A stretch of 43,991 nt of DNA from Candidatus Saccharimonadota bacterium. Its GTDB lineage: Bacteria > Patescibacteriota > Saccharimonadia > Saccharimonadales > Saccharimonadaceae. The notes below the pieces were generated by a model. That model did not search any database. It saw only the letters and a program-made list of their open reading frames with translations, and was not told the origin of the DNA. Shown here in pieces: positions 1 to 7,877 of this stretch. The stretch is taken from positions 1 through 43,991 of the forward strand of contig PBTC01000042.1 in the NCBI GenBank assembly GCA_002726935.1. Reading direction: 5' to 3'. Positions within the stretch are counted from its first letter, which is position 1; every line of letters starts with the position of its first letter. The position numbers and the translations under genes were made by a program.

Positions 1-190
1 CAAGAATTTCGATGATGCGGTCGTCGGCCTGAGGTGAAGATCGATTTTTGCGGTGCTTTGCAAACTGGCGCCGGCTTTCGTCGATGACTCGGACAATTCC
101 CTTCTTGTCGAGCGCGCCGCTTGCGCCTGCGCTCTCAAAGATAAGCTGAATCAATATGTCGTCTAATTTTTTGTTAAAGTCATCTTCCAT
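1..190 (-). CDS. Hypothetical protein, N-terminal part (runs off window)
   Basis: An open frame on the minus strand starts at the ATG at 190-188 and continues past the window edge, so only about 63 codons are visible. An AAGGTG ribosome binding site lies a few bases upstream, which supports this start. The visible part is charged and hydrophilic (it begins MEDDFNKKLDD) and rich in Lys, Arg and Asp, with no signal peptide or membrane segment. I do not recognise a family. It is divergent from the nuclease-like gene at 313. Confidence 0.55.
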   Translation of the reverse strand, partial: MEDDFNKKLDDILIQLIFESAGASGALDKKGIVRVIDESRRQFAKHRKNRSSPQADDRIIEIL

Positions 191-312
191 TGGTCGCACC
201 TTAACGCTGCAGTTATTGATCACTAAAGTTTAGGTACTTATTTTCTTTGTGTGTTAAAAAAACTCGATCCGACGAACTAAATTTGAAACCTTAAGGCTAC
301 AAGGGCAGGGAA

Positions 313-819
313 ATGCGTATTCGCCTCTATTCAGCGATCCTAAATTGGTGGCGGCTGCTTTTTGCATCATCTAGACACCGTAGAAATGTTCATCGCTCCA
401 AGGGGTTAATTGGCAAGTTACAGTGGATCCGAACCAATTCGGGAGAAGGTGCGGTAATCGCATATCTTAGAAAGACGGATCCATATGTCTTTGAGGAGTT
501 GATTCTTACGGCGTTTGAGCGAAGGGGGCTCTTGGTCCGGCGGGGTACTCATTACTCAGGTGACGGTGGTATTGATGGGATGGTGCGCTTCAAGGGGGAG
601 TGGTACCTTATCCAGGCCAAACGTTATAAGTCCCATATTAACGGACAACATGTCAGGGATTTTGATGATCGACTCGAGCGCGAAGACAAAAAAGGTTTCT
701 TTATCCACACGGGGAAAACCGGTGATGGCGCGCGGAGCGGCGTAACTCGGGGCAGGTCGAAGATAATCTCCGGAGGTCGAATGGTCGACCTCCTCTTAAG
801 CGACGAACGCTTTGCCTAA
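313..819 (+). CDS. Mrr-like restriction endonuclease domain protein
   Basis: The 168-residue product has a short basic N-terminus (about 45 residues) and then a restriction-endonuclease-like core: a helix (DPYVFEELILTAFERRG), the GDGGIDG segment carrying a catalytic-type Asp, and YLIQAKRY carrying the QxK motif. This D...QxK order is that of the Mrr_cat/type IV restriction family (PD-(D/E)XK fold). Family members cut modified or foreign DNA, but the substrate here is unknown. The length is short because there is no separate DNA-reading domain. It stands alone with no methyltransferase beside it, so a defence role is inference. A nuclease for DNA repair or plasmid maintenance is also possible. 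Confidence 0.7.
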   Translation: MRIRLYSAILNWWRLLFASSRHRRNVHRSKGLIGKLQWIRTNSGEGAVIAYLRKTDPYVFEELILTAFERRGLLVRRGTHYSGDGGIDGMVRFKGEWYLIQAKRYKSHINGQHVRDFDDRLEREDKKGFFIHTGKTGDGARSGVTRGRSKIISGGRMVDLLLSDERFA

Positions 820-866
820 CACTCTCCCGCGGTCCATGACCAGCTTCCTTTGGGCTGTGTAACCGA

Positions 867-1361
867 TTACATGAGTGGGGAGGCGCGGAACTCCCTTCCG
901 TATTGTGACACGGTCACCTTAACTCCTGTTCGATACGGAAAGTCCTTTTCTTGAATTAGAGACATTTGCCGCCCGTCATCAAGCTGAATAATGAGCTCAA
1001 CGCCGTTAGATTGCCGGATGTTGCGCTCGATGGCTGAACCCGCCATCCCTCCAGCCACCGCACCTAGGATCGAGCCGGCGATCCGTCCGCTACCGCCCCC
1101 AACCTTTGATCCGGCAAGTCCCCCAATGGCCGCTCCAGCTAAGGACCCGATTGACCCGTTTTGGCTCTGGATCACGACGTCTCTTGCCGCAATGATGGTC
1201 CCGATCTTGACGTGTCCGGCTTGCCCAACCGCCCTCTGCGATACAAAGGAAGCACCCCCAATCCTATAGGCAACGGTCGGGTCGTATTGCGGGGACGCGC
1301 AAGCGTTAATCGTCGCTAAAGAAAGCACAATTGAGGTTAGTTTCAGGGTTTTTTTGAACAT
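867..1361 (-). CDS. Glycine-zipper outer-membrane lipoprotein (SlyB-like)
   Basis: The 164-residue product starts with a lipoprotein signal peptide: Lys residues, a hydrophobic stretch and a lipobox-like TINAC around residue 21. Residues about 70-115 are a Gly/Ala-rich glycine-zipper segment (GAAIGGLAGSKVGGGSGR and similar), as in the SlyB/PcpY and OsmB-type 2TM glycine-zipper lipoproteins. A C-terminal beta-rich tail follows (ELIIQLDDGRQMSLIQ). Such proteins sit in the outer membrane and affect envelope integrity. An AGGAG site lies just upstream of the ATG. It is a single gene convergent with the nuclease gene at 313. Confidence 0.75.
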   Translation of the reverse strand: MFKKTLKLTSIVLSLATINACASPQYDPTVAYRIGGASFVSQRAVGQAGHVKIGTIIAARDVVIQSQNGSIGSLAGAAIGGLAGSKVGGGSGRIAGSILGAVAGGMAGSAIERNIRQSNGVELIIQLDDGRQMSLIQEKDFPYRTGVKVTVSQYGREFRASPLM

Positions 1362-1504
1362 TTCTATCTCCTTTTTGCTTTTAATTATACACTGTTTTTA
1401 TTGCTTTTGCAATTCTATAAGCCGGTTCGCAGAAAGGTGCTTGGTGTTGTGTTTTTTATTATTTGCTGCTATGATTATTTCATTCGAGAAACCTGGAGAG
1501 TCAA

Positions 1505-1675
1505 ATGATGGACTGGACAAGCGTGAGCGAAGAGATGAATCAGAAGTTCATGGGTTACTTTTTTGCAGAGGATCCCGCAGCAATTGAGAAGCATGCAGAA
1601 CTTCAGCAATCTGAGATCGTAAGTCTATTAGCTCAGGATGGCGTGCAAATAGAAGACTTCTTGCTCGGTAAATAG
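1505..1675 (+). CDS. Small hypothetical protein (56 aa)
   Basis: A short frame starts with two successive ATG codons (1505 and 1508) behind a good GGAGAG ribosome binding site and ends at TAG 1673-1675. The product is acidic and mostly helical by appearance (MMDWTSVSEEMNQKF...), without a signal peptide, membrane segment or cysteine pair. I do not recognise it. It precedes another same-strand unknown gene by about 80 bases, so the two may share a transcript. Support is the ribosome site and clean codon structure only. Confidence 0.5.
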   Translation: MMDWTSVSEEMNQKFMGYFFAEDPAAIEKHAELQQSEIVSLLAQDGVQIEDFLLGK

Positions 1676-1754
1676 CGGTGCTTTTTAGACAGTGCTTTTT
1701 GTATTCTGAAAAACGGGGATTGGTTAGTCTGTGTTTAACAGATATGAGGTCTTC

Positions 1755-2582
1755 ATGAAACATTGTCCGGATCCTAAATCAGCTAACGTCTACTCCTTCG
1801 GCGAGGAAGGCCTTCTTATCAACGGGGTCCCGCTTGACTGCGAGGCCATTGTCCAGGCGGCAAAAGCCTTGCTTGCTGACCAACGGTGTGTGCATGCGAC
1901 CGCGGATGTCCGTCACGATGTGTATAAGAAGGCAGTATTTGGCAAACTGGAGGCAAAAGACGCTCATGCGTACCCGGCCGTTTACTGTATCGAAAAAGTC
2001 AAAAATCAAATCACCAAGTTGAACGAAGACCTGTACCTGAGGGCTCAACTGGATTTTCTGCAACTTACTTTTGCCGAGAATCTAAGCCTCCTGAATTCCA
2101 TGGGGTATACGGAAATTTCTCTAAGCGTTGAAAAAACAGAAAACGAAAAGCTGGCGAGCCGACTTATGGTTGAGCGTAAGTCCCCTATTACCGGTCGACC
2201 AGAGAAAAGTCTGGCTGATGCGAAGGTTGGACCATCTTACCCCGCAATGAAGGGCATCAAGGTTGCGATGGAAGAGGCTCTTGCAGCTTTCAGCGTTAAA
2301 TCCCGAGAAATCATCTCTAGCGGCACCGCGGGTGCGGGACAGATATCAGTAAAGACCGACGGGACATCAGTTCTTTTTGAGTCTCAGACCCATGCCGCAA
2401 TCGGTTCGCTGTTTCCTCCAGAGAAGACCAGTTTTGCTGGTGATGCCGCTGAAGTCTTGGCGTTCTGTGAAGAGAAGCACGCGAAAGTTGTGGCTGCAAC
2501 TCATATAAAAAACAAAGAAGCTGACACACAGTCAGCTCCAATTGCCTCCAGAAAGTGGGGTAAGGCTTTCTCGATCGCCTAA
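1755..2582 (+). CDS. Hypothetical protein (275 aa)
   Basis: The frame can open at GTG 1731, but ATG 1755 has a TGAGG site at the right distance and is preferred. The product looks soluble and helical, with a Lys/Glu-rich middle and no transmembrane segment. The cysteines (near the start and at CEEKHAK near the end) do not form an obvious zinc site. I cannot assign a family. It is the first of three same-strand genes (1755, 2666, 3115), of which the last two overlap and are clearly co-transcribed. Codon use resembles the neighbours. Confidence 0.6.
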   Translation: MKHCPDPKSANVYSFGEEGLLINGVPLDCEAIVQAAKALLADQRCVHATADVRHDVYKKAVFGKLEAKDAHAYPAVYCIEKVKNQITKLNEDLYLRAQLDFLQLTFAENLSLLNSMGYTEISLSVEKTENEKLASRLMVERKSPITGRPEKSLADAKVGPSYPAMKGIKVAMEEALAAFSVKSREIISSGTAGAGQISVKTDGTSVLFESQTHAAIGSLFPPEKTSFAGDAAEVLAFCEEKHAKVVAATHIKNKEADTQSAPIASRKWGKAFSIA

Positions 2583-2665
2583 TCGATGCTTTTTCCATGA
2601 CGTTTTTTGTTCTGATTTTGTAGTTGAGCGGTTAAGTTAAACCTAAGACATAGATTGGATGACAC

Positions 2666-3118
2666 ATGAAGCAACTTGCAAAGATTTTGGCACGAGGATT
2701 GAATGAGATGCTCAAGGGTGATATGCCTAGGTTCGCTCAAACATACAACTTCAGGCATCCATTTCTCTACTTGAGAGGCGCAAACGAGCCTCTTTCGTCC
2801 ATCTTTCCCCATGCAGCGCATTGCGCAATTCGACTGACACGACATGATCTTCAAGAAGCGTATCTGTTTGCAATGCAAGCGGAGACGGATGTTCGTTACC
2901 CGGGTGGCATCCATTTCTTGTGCCCTAGTCAACTCGACTTAGAAGGCGGCGTCGATCCATACGAATTTAGTCCTTCGAATCTGAGAATCGAGTCACGGGG
3001 GCTCAATAAAGTCCACGTGGCTTTTGAGCTGGATGGACGGCCAGGCCAGTACAGAGCGCCACTTAATCTAAAGCTCGCTTTTGAGCAAAACAAGAAAATT
3101 GAAATGAGCCTGCCATGA
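2666..3118 (+). CDS. Hypothetical protein (150 aa)
   Basis: The 150-residue frame starts at ATG 2666 and overlaps the next gene by four bases (ATGA), the usual sign of translational coupling. The product has an amphipathic N-terminus (MKQLAKILARGLNEML) and a beta-rich remainder with His and Cys scattered singly. No signal peptide, membrane helix or known catalytic motif is visible. The coupling suggests that its function is linked to the product of 3115-3516, but neither is recognisable to me. Confidence 0.6.
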   Translation: MKQLAKILARGLNEMLKGDMPRFAQTYNFRHPFLYLRGANEPLSSIFPHAAHCAIRLTRHDLQEAYLFAMQAETDVRYPGGIHFLCPSQLDLEGGVDPYEFSPSNLRIESRGLNKVHVAFELDGRPGQYRAPLNLKLAFEQNKKIEMSLP

Positions 3119-3516
3119 AAAAGATGACCTCTCTCACAGAATTGATTTTTGATCAGCCCACCAGGGTGACCTCAGCATTTCCGCAAACTTACACTCACCG
3201 AGGTTTCTTCGAGTCAACTGCTGATGAGGTGGTCTATGACAATGGAGTCCGGGTTGATATTACCCTAACAAAGGAGCAGATGGAGTCTTTGCAGGTAGGT
3301 CAGGACATCCCCATTTCGGTTGAGCAAGCAAGGATGAGTGGTTCTGATGCGCTGATGGATACGGTATTGCAAAAAGCGTCGGTTACCCTTTCTGAATTTG
3401 ACCCAAGTTTTGTAGAGTTCAAGGTAGAGGTAAGAGGCCTGGGCGAAATGATCTCCACCGCCAGGCTGTCACAGCTACTTGCTCCAAGGCATAAATCATC
3501 ATTGGCCCTAGCGTAA
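3115..3516 (+). CDS. Hypothetical protein (133 aa), coupled to upstream gene
   Basis: The start ATG overlaps the stop of the preceding gene (ATGA), so the two form an operon. An in-frame second ATG lies nine bases further (MTSL). The product is small, soluble and mixed alpha/beta with several Thr/Val-rich strands. There is no signal peptide and no Cys or His cluster. I recognise no family. It ends only 11 bases before the convergent rdgC-like gene, so no terminator fits between them and transcripts may overlap at the 3' ends. Confidence 0.6.
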   Translation: MKKMTSLTELIFDQPTRVTSAFPQTYTHRGFFESTADEVVYDNGVRVDITLTKEQMESLQVGQDIPISVEQARMSGSDALMDTVLQKASVTLSEFDPSFVEFKVEVRGLGEMISTARLSQLLAPRHKSSLALA

Positions 3517-3527
3517 AGTGCTCAGTA

Positions 3528-4544
3528 CTAAGCCTCTGTTTCCTCTTCGACTTCATCGCCAAGATCGTCCTCGGGCGCCTGCACCTCGATGATTCCGCTA
3601 TCATCGTCGTTTTCCTCGTCTCCTGGGTTCGCCCGCTTAACGCCTCCAAAACAATCCATTAAGTGATCAAAAACCTTCGTAGCGAACGCACCTTTGAGCC
3701 GAAGTAACTTAGTTCTAACTAGGTCTTCCGGAAGCTCAGACACCTGATCTTGAAAGTATTGAACAAACTGAGGAGACTCAATCTTGGAGACCGCCAAATC
3801 TGAATGAACTTTGATTGAAATCAATTCATCCAATGTTATGGCCAATTCAGTACATTGCCCGCCATTAGAAATGTGTTTGACTGAATTGGTGTCCAGGCTT
3901 TTTTTACTGATTGCAACCTTCCCTCCCATTTCAAACTTAAAGGTTGCATAGTCGTCTAAGGTAACTTTGGGTGGGGGCTCCAGAGTTTGAATCCATTTTG
4001 TCATCTCTATCACCGGCTTTTTATTTGTTCTAAATACTGCGGCCCTGAAGTCCTCTCGATTCTCCCGCTTCTCGAGAAATGCACGAATGACAGCCACACA
4101 AGCTGCTTCAGAGCTGCTTTCAAAAACAGCCATATTATTTGCGACATCAAACCAGCCCGTAGTAACACTGGACTTCTCAAATGCCCTCTCGAGCAGTTTC
4201 TTGTGAACCTGGCCGGCTATAGCCACTTTTTCGTCTGGAGTCGCGTTTTGGCCAAGTTGGGTTTCGTACTCGACAATGGCCTTCTTCACCGCCTCTTTTA
4301 GGGGCTTGGCCGGCAGATCTTTCCAGTCTCTACGAAAGTTAAAAAACACATACTCAGTTTTCCCCGCCGCGTCTTTTACTGGAAATGCGATCGCTCTGTC
4401 CTGGGGCACCTGACGAAAGAATCCTTTACTTTCTGGCGCGTCGCATTTTTCAAGCTCCACAAAAGGTCTTGAGTTGATGATATCTACAAGGATCTGAGGG
4501 TCCTTTGTTTCAAAATAGAAGAACATCAGTTTCTTTGGTATCAC
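3528..4544 (-). CDS. rdgC: RdgC-like recombination-associated protein
   Basis: The 338-residue product matches RdgC over most of its length. The shared landmarks are the KKLLERAFEKSS segment, the WFDVANNMAVFESSS strand, the MTKWIQTLEPPP segment, the GGKVAISKKSL segment corresponding to GGVIRAKKQDL in E. coli RdgC, and the C-terminal KVFDHLMDCFGG. RdgC is a ring-shaped, sequence-independent double-strand DNA binding protein that restrains RecA. This copy is longer than the E. coli protein (about 303 residues) because of a strongly acidic C-terminal tail (DEENDDDSG...EEETEA). The start is GTG at 4544 with a GGA-type ribosome site; the first ATG lies seven codons in without one. It is separated from the next upstream gene by a terminator. 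Confidence 0.75.
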   Translation of the reverse strand: MIPKKLMFFYFETKDPQILVDIINSRPFVELEKCDAPESKGFFRQVPQDRAIAFPVKDAAGKTEYVFFNFRRDWKDLPAKPLKEAVKKAIVEYETQLGQNATPDEKVAIAGQVHKKLLERAFEKSSVTTGWFDVANNMAVFESSSEAACVAVIRAFLEKRENREDFRAAVFRTNKKPVIEMTKWIQTLEPPPKVTLDDYATFKFEMGGKVAISKKSLDTNSVKHISNGGQCTELAITLDELISIKVHSDLAVSKIESPQFVQYFQDQVSELPEDLVRTKLLRLKGAFATKVFDHLMDCFGGVKRANPGDEENDDDSGIIEVQAPEDDLGDEVEEETEA

Positions 4545-4631
4545 CTTTCCGGTCCTTTTTGAAGCTGTGTATATGGCCTTGTATTGATTGACTTTTTCTA
4601 TTTCTAAGTCTACTACGTCAATTTTAATAGA

Positions 4632-4670
4632 GAAGAAAAAACCCCGATAAACCTAAGTTTTCGGGGTTCC
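4632..4670 (-). terminator. Intrinsic terminator
   Basis: On the minus strand an eight-base-pair stem (AACCCCGA at 4661-4668 read in reverse, paired with 4640-4647) is followed directly by TTTTTTCTTCT. It lies about 20 bases beyond the stop of the 408-residue gene, so it should end the tRNA-plus-protein transcript and insulate the rdgC-like gene. Confidence 0.8.
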
Positions 4671-4690
4671 TTGTCAGCAACAAACCAGTT

Positions 4691-5917
4691 TTAGGGCTGG
4701 GTTTTGATTGCTTCAGCGACCTTATGAATTCCCATCAGGCTGTAATAGGCTTCATCAACAGCCTCGTTTTCGAGCCCAATTTCCCAGGCCGGTTCGCCAT
4801 TGGCAAAAAATGTCTGTGTAACACCATTGGTTGTCTTGTTGTGCTCACGGCCCTTGTAAAAGACGAGCGCTACTGTTGGCATCCCTTCTTTTTGGAACAC
4901 CGCCGAGCAAGTGACAATCGGTGGGGTCGACATCTGGGCCACTGTTATCAAGGGCTCCTCCGGGTCCGCTGGGGCAAACAGATGGTTTTCTTCGTCCCAA
5001 ATATAAACCCTGAATAGATCCGCCTTTAGGCGGAAGGGATTAATAGCCCCATACCAGTTGGTGATGTTTTTTACCGACGGGCGACTTTCACAGTAACCCA
5101 TGGGAATGTCGATATACGGCTCCATCACACTCACGGCGTCCAGAAGTACCTGATAGTCTCCTCGAAGCGGAGTTTTCCCAAGAAAGGTTTCAAGCGAACC
5201 AAGCTTTTCAGCTCGATTTTTTGATAACTTTGTTCCATGCACATCTGCAACGCTATTTAGGCGGATATAAGCACCGCGCTTTTCCACGTCTTGTTTGTTT
5301 ACGATCGCAAAGAACCATTCGTCCTTCCGGTAGACAAGCATGTAAGTGCTAACACCACTTTCCTGGGGAAGGACGTTTAGCACTTCCTCCAAGGCACTGG
5401 CATTAATGTTCCGGTCCACGTAGAGGCTGAAGAACTCCGCATCTTTCTCCATGGTTCGGACCTGATCTACCAGGGCCTTCGCTTCGTGAGGTTCAGCAAA
5501 TTTGTTGGCGATGTGCACAACCGCATCGCTTATATGCGGGTCCCGCATAAGTGTCCCACAGATGGACCCATCATCGTTCTCATAAAGAAGGGCGTAGGGC
5601 AGGTTGTCAAGTGCGCTTTTGGCGGTTAGGCCCCATGCTATCGGCCACCCTTCTTTTGTAACGTCGTGCTCAACGTACTCCACATGGGTGCCTCGCATTG
5701 GAATATCGGCGAAAGCGCTTTTAAGGTGACCCACCGGATCCAATGTAACGCCTGCACGGTTCCATGCGGAGGGTGAATATGCGAAATGGACCTCGATCAC
5801 CCCTTCATGTCCAGAAGTGATTGCCAAAAATCTAAACTTTCGCTGGGATAACGGTCCTGGGAGTCGAGAATCAAAAATCTTGTCTCGTATGGCATTTAAT
5901 TCTTTTTGGTCTAGCAT
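4691..5917 (-). CDS. Hypothetical protein (408 aa) in a tRNA operon
   Basis: The 408-residue product starts at ATG 5917, seven bases after an AGGGG site. It looks soluble and mixed alpha/beta, with no signal peptide, transmembrane segment or nucleotide-binding loop. Aromatic residues are frequent (WYGAINPF, VYIWDEE). I do not recognise the family. The context is unusual: the CCA end of tRNA-Arg lies only 13 bases upstream of the start codon, and the nearest promoter I find is upstream of tRNA-Gly at 6352-6380. The mRNA is therefore probably released by tRNA 3'-end processing. A strong terminator follows. Confidence 0.65.
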   Translation of the reverse strand: MLDQKELNAIRDKIFDSRLPGPLSQRKFRFLAITSGHEGVIEVHFAYSPSAWNRAGVTLDPVGHLKSAFADIPMRGTHVEYVEHDVTKEGWPIAWGLTAKSALDNLPYALLYENDDGSICGTLMRDPHISDAVVHIANKFAEPHEAKALVDQVRTMEKDAEFFSLYVDRNINASALEEVLNVLPQESGVSTYMLVYRKDEWFFAIVNKQDVEKRGAYIRLNSVADVHGTKLSKNRAEKLGSLETFLGKTPLRGDYQVLLDAVSVMEPYIDIPMGYCESRPSVKNITNWYGAINPFRLKADLFRVYIWDEENHLFAPADPEEPLITVAQMSTPPIVTCSAVFQKEGMPTVALVFYKGREHNKTTNGVTQTFFANGEPAWEIGLENEAVDEAYYSLMGIHKVAEAIKTQP

Positions 5918-5930
5918 CGTAACCCCTGTT

Positions 5931-6005
5931 TGGTACCACCGACAAGAATCGAACTTGTATCTGAGTCTTAGGAGGACCCCGTTCTATCCATTGAACTACG
6001 GTAGT
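5931..6005 (-). tRNA. tRNA-Arg(CCT)
   Basis: The full cloverleaf folds with acceptor pair ACTACCG/CGGTGGT, anticodon loop CTCCTAA (anticodon CCT, read CCU), a T arm with TTCGATT and an encoded CCA. It reads the AGG codon. It is the last tRNA of the minus-strand cluster and directly precedes a protein gene. Confidence 0.92.
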
Positions 6006-6086
6006 TTTATTTTGATGATTAATTATAACATCAAAAAACCATTATGTCTATATGTACGAGGAGAATGATAGTTGTGTTTGCGACTC

Positions 6087-6120
6087 CCACCCTGCTGCCT
6101 TCTGTGGCAGTTCAGGGTGG
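6087..6120 (-). other. Strong hairpin between tRNA genes
   Basis: A seven-pair outer stem (CCACCCT/AGGGTGG) and a five-pair inner stem (CTGCC/GGCAG) close a small loop between tRNA-Leu and tRNA-Arg. No U-run follows on the minus strand, so it does not look like a terminator. It may be a processing or stability element of the tRNA precursor, or the relic of a lost tRNA gene. Confidence 0.5.
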
Positions 6121-6168
6121 TTGCAAAAAAAAACAGTCGAGACAACCGAGTGCGCGAGATGCTAACTG

Positions 6169-6253
6169 TGGTGCCGACCGAGAGACTCGAACTCTCACAC
6201 CTTGCGGCGCCAGAACCTAAATCTGGTGCGTCTACCAATTTCGCCAGGTCGGC
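6169..6253 (-). tRNA. tRNA-Leu(TAG)
   Basis: A class II tRNA with acceptor GCCGACC, anticodon loop TTTAGGT (anticodon TAG), a long variable arm, T loop TTCGAGT and encoded ACCA. It reads CUN codons, mainly CUA and CUG. Confidence 0.93.
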
Positions 6254-6263
6254 TAAAGTCTTG

Positions 6264-6337
6264 TGGAGCGGGTGAAGGGAATCGAACCCTCGTCTTAAGC
6301 TTGGAAGGCTTCAGCTCTACCATTGAGCTACACCCGC
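6264..6337 (-). tRNA. tRNA-Gly(TCC)
   Basis: Acceptor GCGGGTG, D arm GCTCAATGGTAGAGC, anticodon loop CTTCCAA (anticodon TCC), T loop TTCGATT and 3' TCCA. It is the only glycine tRNA in the window and supplies the one amino acid missing from the plus-strand array. It is first in the cluster, just downstream of a TATAAT promoter. Confidence 0.93.
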
Positions 6338-6351
6338 ATCACTAATAATTA

Positions 6352-6380
6352 ATTATAGCACTATCATCTCATAAAAACAA
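6352..6380 (-). promoter_or_regulatory. Sigma70-type promoter of the minus-strand tRNA cluster
   Basis: Reading the minus strand, TTGTTT (6380-6375), a 17-base spacer and a perfect TATAAT (6357-6352) lie immediately upstream of tRNA-Gly. The transcript would start about seven bases before the mature tRNA. Confidence 0.7.
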
Positions 6381-6396
6381 TTTATTTATATTTTTC

Positions 6397-6699
6397 TTAG
6401 TTTTGAGAAGGCGCCTTTAATTTGACCTTATCGAGAACTCTCCTTAGCAGAGACTTGCCATGAACAGAGACGATAGGAATATCAACGGTTTCAGGCAATT
6501 CACTAAAAGTTCCACGGCGGACGGTTCTTCTCTGTAAGGATGAGGGATTCTCAACAACAAGAAAAGAGCCACCCAACACAGTAATACAAGCGTCGCCCCT
6601 ATCAAAAATATAGACATTTGCTCCGTGTTCATTCACAAACGAGCTGGTGATCGAGCGCAAGCCCGGTATCTCAAGTTTTGCAAGATCGAGCAGGGTCAT
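6397..6699 (-). CDS. Hypothetical protein (100 aa) coupled to sigma factor
   Basis: The ATG at 6699 overlaps the sigma-factor stop codon (TAATG) and is preceded by GAGGA, so it is translated together with that gene. The 100-residue product starts with a helix (MTLLDLAKLEIPGL), followed by a beta-rich middle and a basic C-terminus (LLRRVLDKVKLKAPSQN). No known domain is visible. Tight coupling to a FliA-type sigma factor suggests a partner, such as a regulator or anti-sigma-like protein, but it does not resemble FlgM and this is only inference. Confidence 0.6.
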   Translation of the reverse strand: MTLLDLAKLEIPGLRSITSSFVNEHGANVYIFDRGDACITVLGGSFLVVENPSSLQRRTVRRGTFSELPETVDIPIVSVHGKSLLRRVLDKVKLKAPSQN

Positions 6700-7466
6700 T
6701 AATTTTCCTCGTCCATATTGTGCCTGTCGCTTATTTGATCTTCAGACTGAAGGGCCACGCGCACTCTACTAATTGCACTGGTGTGCATTTGTGAAATACG
6801 TGTCTCGTTAACCCCAAGAATAGTGCTGATTTCCCGGAAGTTCATCTCGTGCTCGTAATGGAGCGACATAAGCATTTTTTCTCGAGTTGGAAGGTCTTCA
6901 ATGGCCTGTACCACGGCCCTCCGGAGTTCCATCTCGGTCATGCGGGCTGTGGGATTGGCCGCTTGGCTATCGTCAGCCTCATTTTCTAGCAGGCTAAAGT
7001 CTTCCTCGTCGTCAGATGAGCTAAAGCTTCCCGCAAAGAGGATGGAAGACCCTCGGGCGTTGAACAGGAATTTCTGATACTCGTCGATTTCAAGTCCCAA
7101 GACAGCCGCCACCTGGGCGTCGGTGGCGCTCCTGCCGGCAATTTGAGAAGCCTTTCTCATCGCCGAGTCGAGTTTGGATTGATCTTTCCTGACATTGCGG
7201 GGAACCCAATCATTTGCCCGCAGCTCGTCAATCATGGCACCGCGGATGCGGCTTGCTGCGTATGTTGAGAATTGAGCGTTATCTTTGGTCTCGTAACGCG
7301 AGGCGGCGTCCATCAGGCCGATCATGCCTGCCTGAATCAAATCCTGCACGTCAACTGCACTAGAGAGCTTCGCAGCCAAGAGGTGGGCGATCTTGTTTAC
7401 CAGAGGCATGTACTCATGCACGGTGGTATTGGACTCTTTGTTGATTCGACCGGCTGCGGTATACAT
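6699..7466 (-). CDS. fliA: RNA polymerase sigma factor, FliA (sigma-28) family
   Basis: The 255-residue product has the full sigma-70 group 3 layout of FliA/WhiG. It opens with MYTAAG like proteobacterial FliA. Region 2 includes DVQDLIQAGMIGLMDAASRY and FSTYAASRIRGAMIDELRAN, region 3 follows VPRNVRK, and region 4 ends with a helix-turn-helix (MNFREISTILGVNETRIS). FliA directs transcription of late flagellar and chemotaxis genes. Here it sits on a plasmid-like replicon without flagellar genes nearby, so it may serve plasmid genes or reprogram the host. An acidic insertion (SSSDDEEDFSLLENEADD) lies between regions 3 and 4. It is in an operon with 6397-6699 and probably 7503-7877. The ribosome site upstream of ATG 7466 is weak. 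Confidence 0.85.
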   Translation of the reverse strand: MYTAAGRINKESNTTVHEYMPLVNKIAHLLAAKLSSAVDVQDLIQAGMIGLMDAASRYETKDNAQFSTYAASRIRGAMIDELRANDWVPRNVRKDQSKLDSAMRKASQIAGRSATDAQVAAVLGLEIDEYQKFLFNARGSSILFAGSFSSSDDEEDFSLLENEADDSQAANPTARMTEMELRRAVVQAIEDLPTREKMLMSLHYEHEMNFREISTILGVNETRISQMHTSAISRVRVALQSEDQISDRHNMDEEN

Positions 7467-7502
7467 TTGTGCGTTATTTTTCTTCGTCTTTTTGTACGTG
7501 GG

Positions 7503-7877
7503 TCATTGAACTGTCACTTCAAAAGTGTTTATCGCCGAAGGATTCCCTTCGGAGTGAATATAGCCTCGGAAGGCACACCCCTTTTTAGCGACTCCGTTGA
7601 GTGAGAAGACAGCTCTACCGTACTGACCTTGGCCGAGGTTAATCTTTGATACGGTAGGTCTAAACTCCACTGAAGAGCACGAAGTCGACTCAAGCATCGC
7701 TACGATATTTGCCTGTTGCCCTTTGTTTAGAACCAGAACACCAACCCTGACAGAGGTTTCCATTTGGACCAACCCAGTTTTTAACGCTAGATTTGGATTC
7801 CCAACCAATTGGGAGGACCACGCCGTGGACGTTGCTACAGAAATTAAGGCGACTGTTAAAACTCTTGATAACACCAC
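7503..7877 (-). CDS. Small secreted protein of unknown function (124 aa)
   Basis: The frame starts at GTG 7877 behind AAGGGA. The N-terminus is a typical Sec signal peptide (MVLSRVLTVALISVATSTAW) with probable cleavage before the SSQ/SQL region. The mature part is about 100 residues, predicted beta-rich, with two cysteines (STSCSS and KKGCAF) that could form one disulfide in the periplasm. I cannot name a family. It ends 36 bases before the FliA-like sigma gene on the same strand and may be the first gene of that operon. It diverges from kfrA. Confidence 0.6.
   Translation of the reverse strand: MVLSRVLTVALISVATSTAWSSQLVGNPNLALKTGLVQMETSVRVGVLVLNKGQQANIVAMLESTSCSSVEFRPTVSKINLGQGQYGRAVFSLNGVAKKGCAFRGYIHSEGNPSAINTFEVTVQ

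Noticed and set aside
224-231. TAAAGTTT, identical to the -35 part of FliA-dependent promoters
   Set aside because: No GCCGATAA-like -10 element follows at the right distance.
313-819. Complete restriction-modification or defence island around the Mrr-like gene
   Set aside because: No methyltransferase or specificity subunit adjoins it; the only methyltransferase is 10 kb away in another operon.
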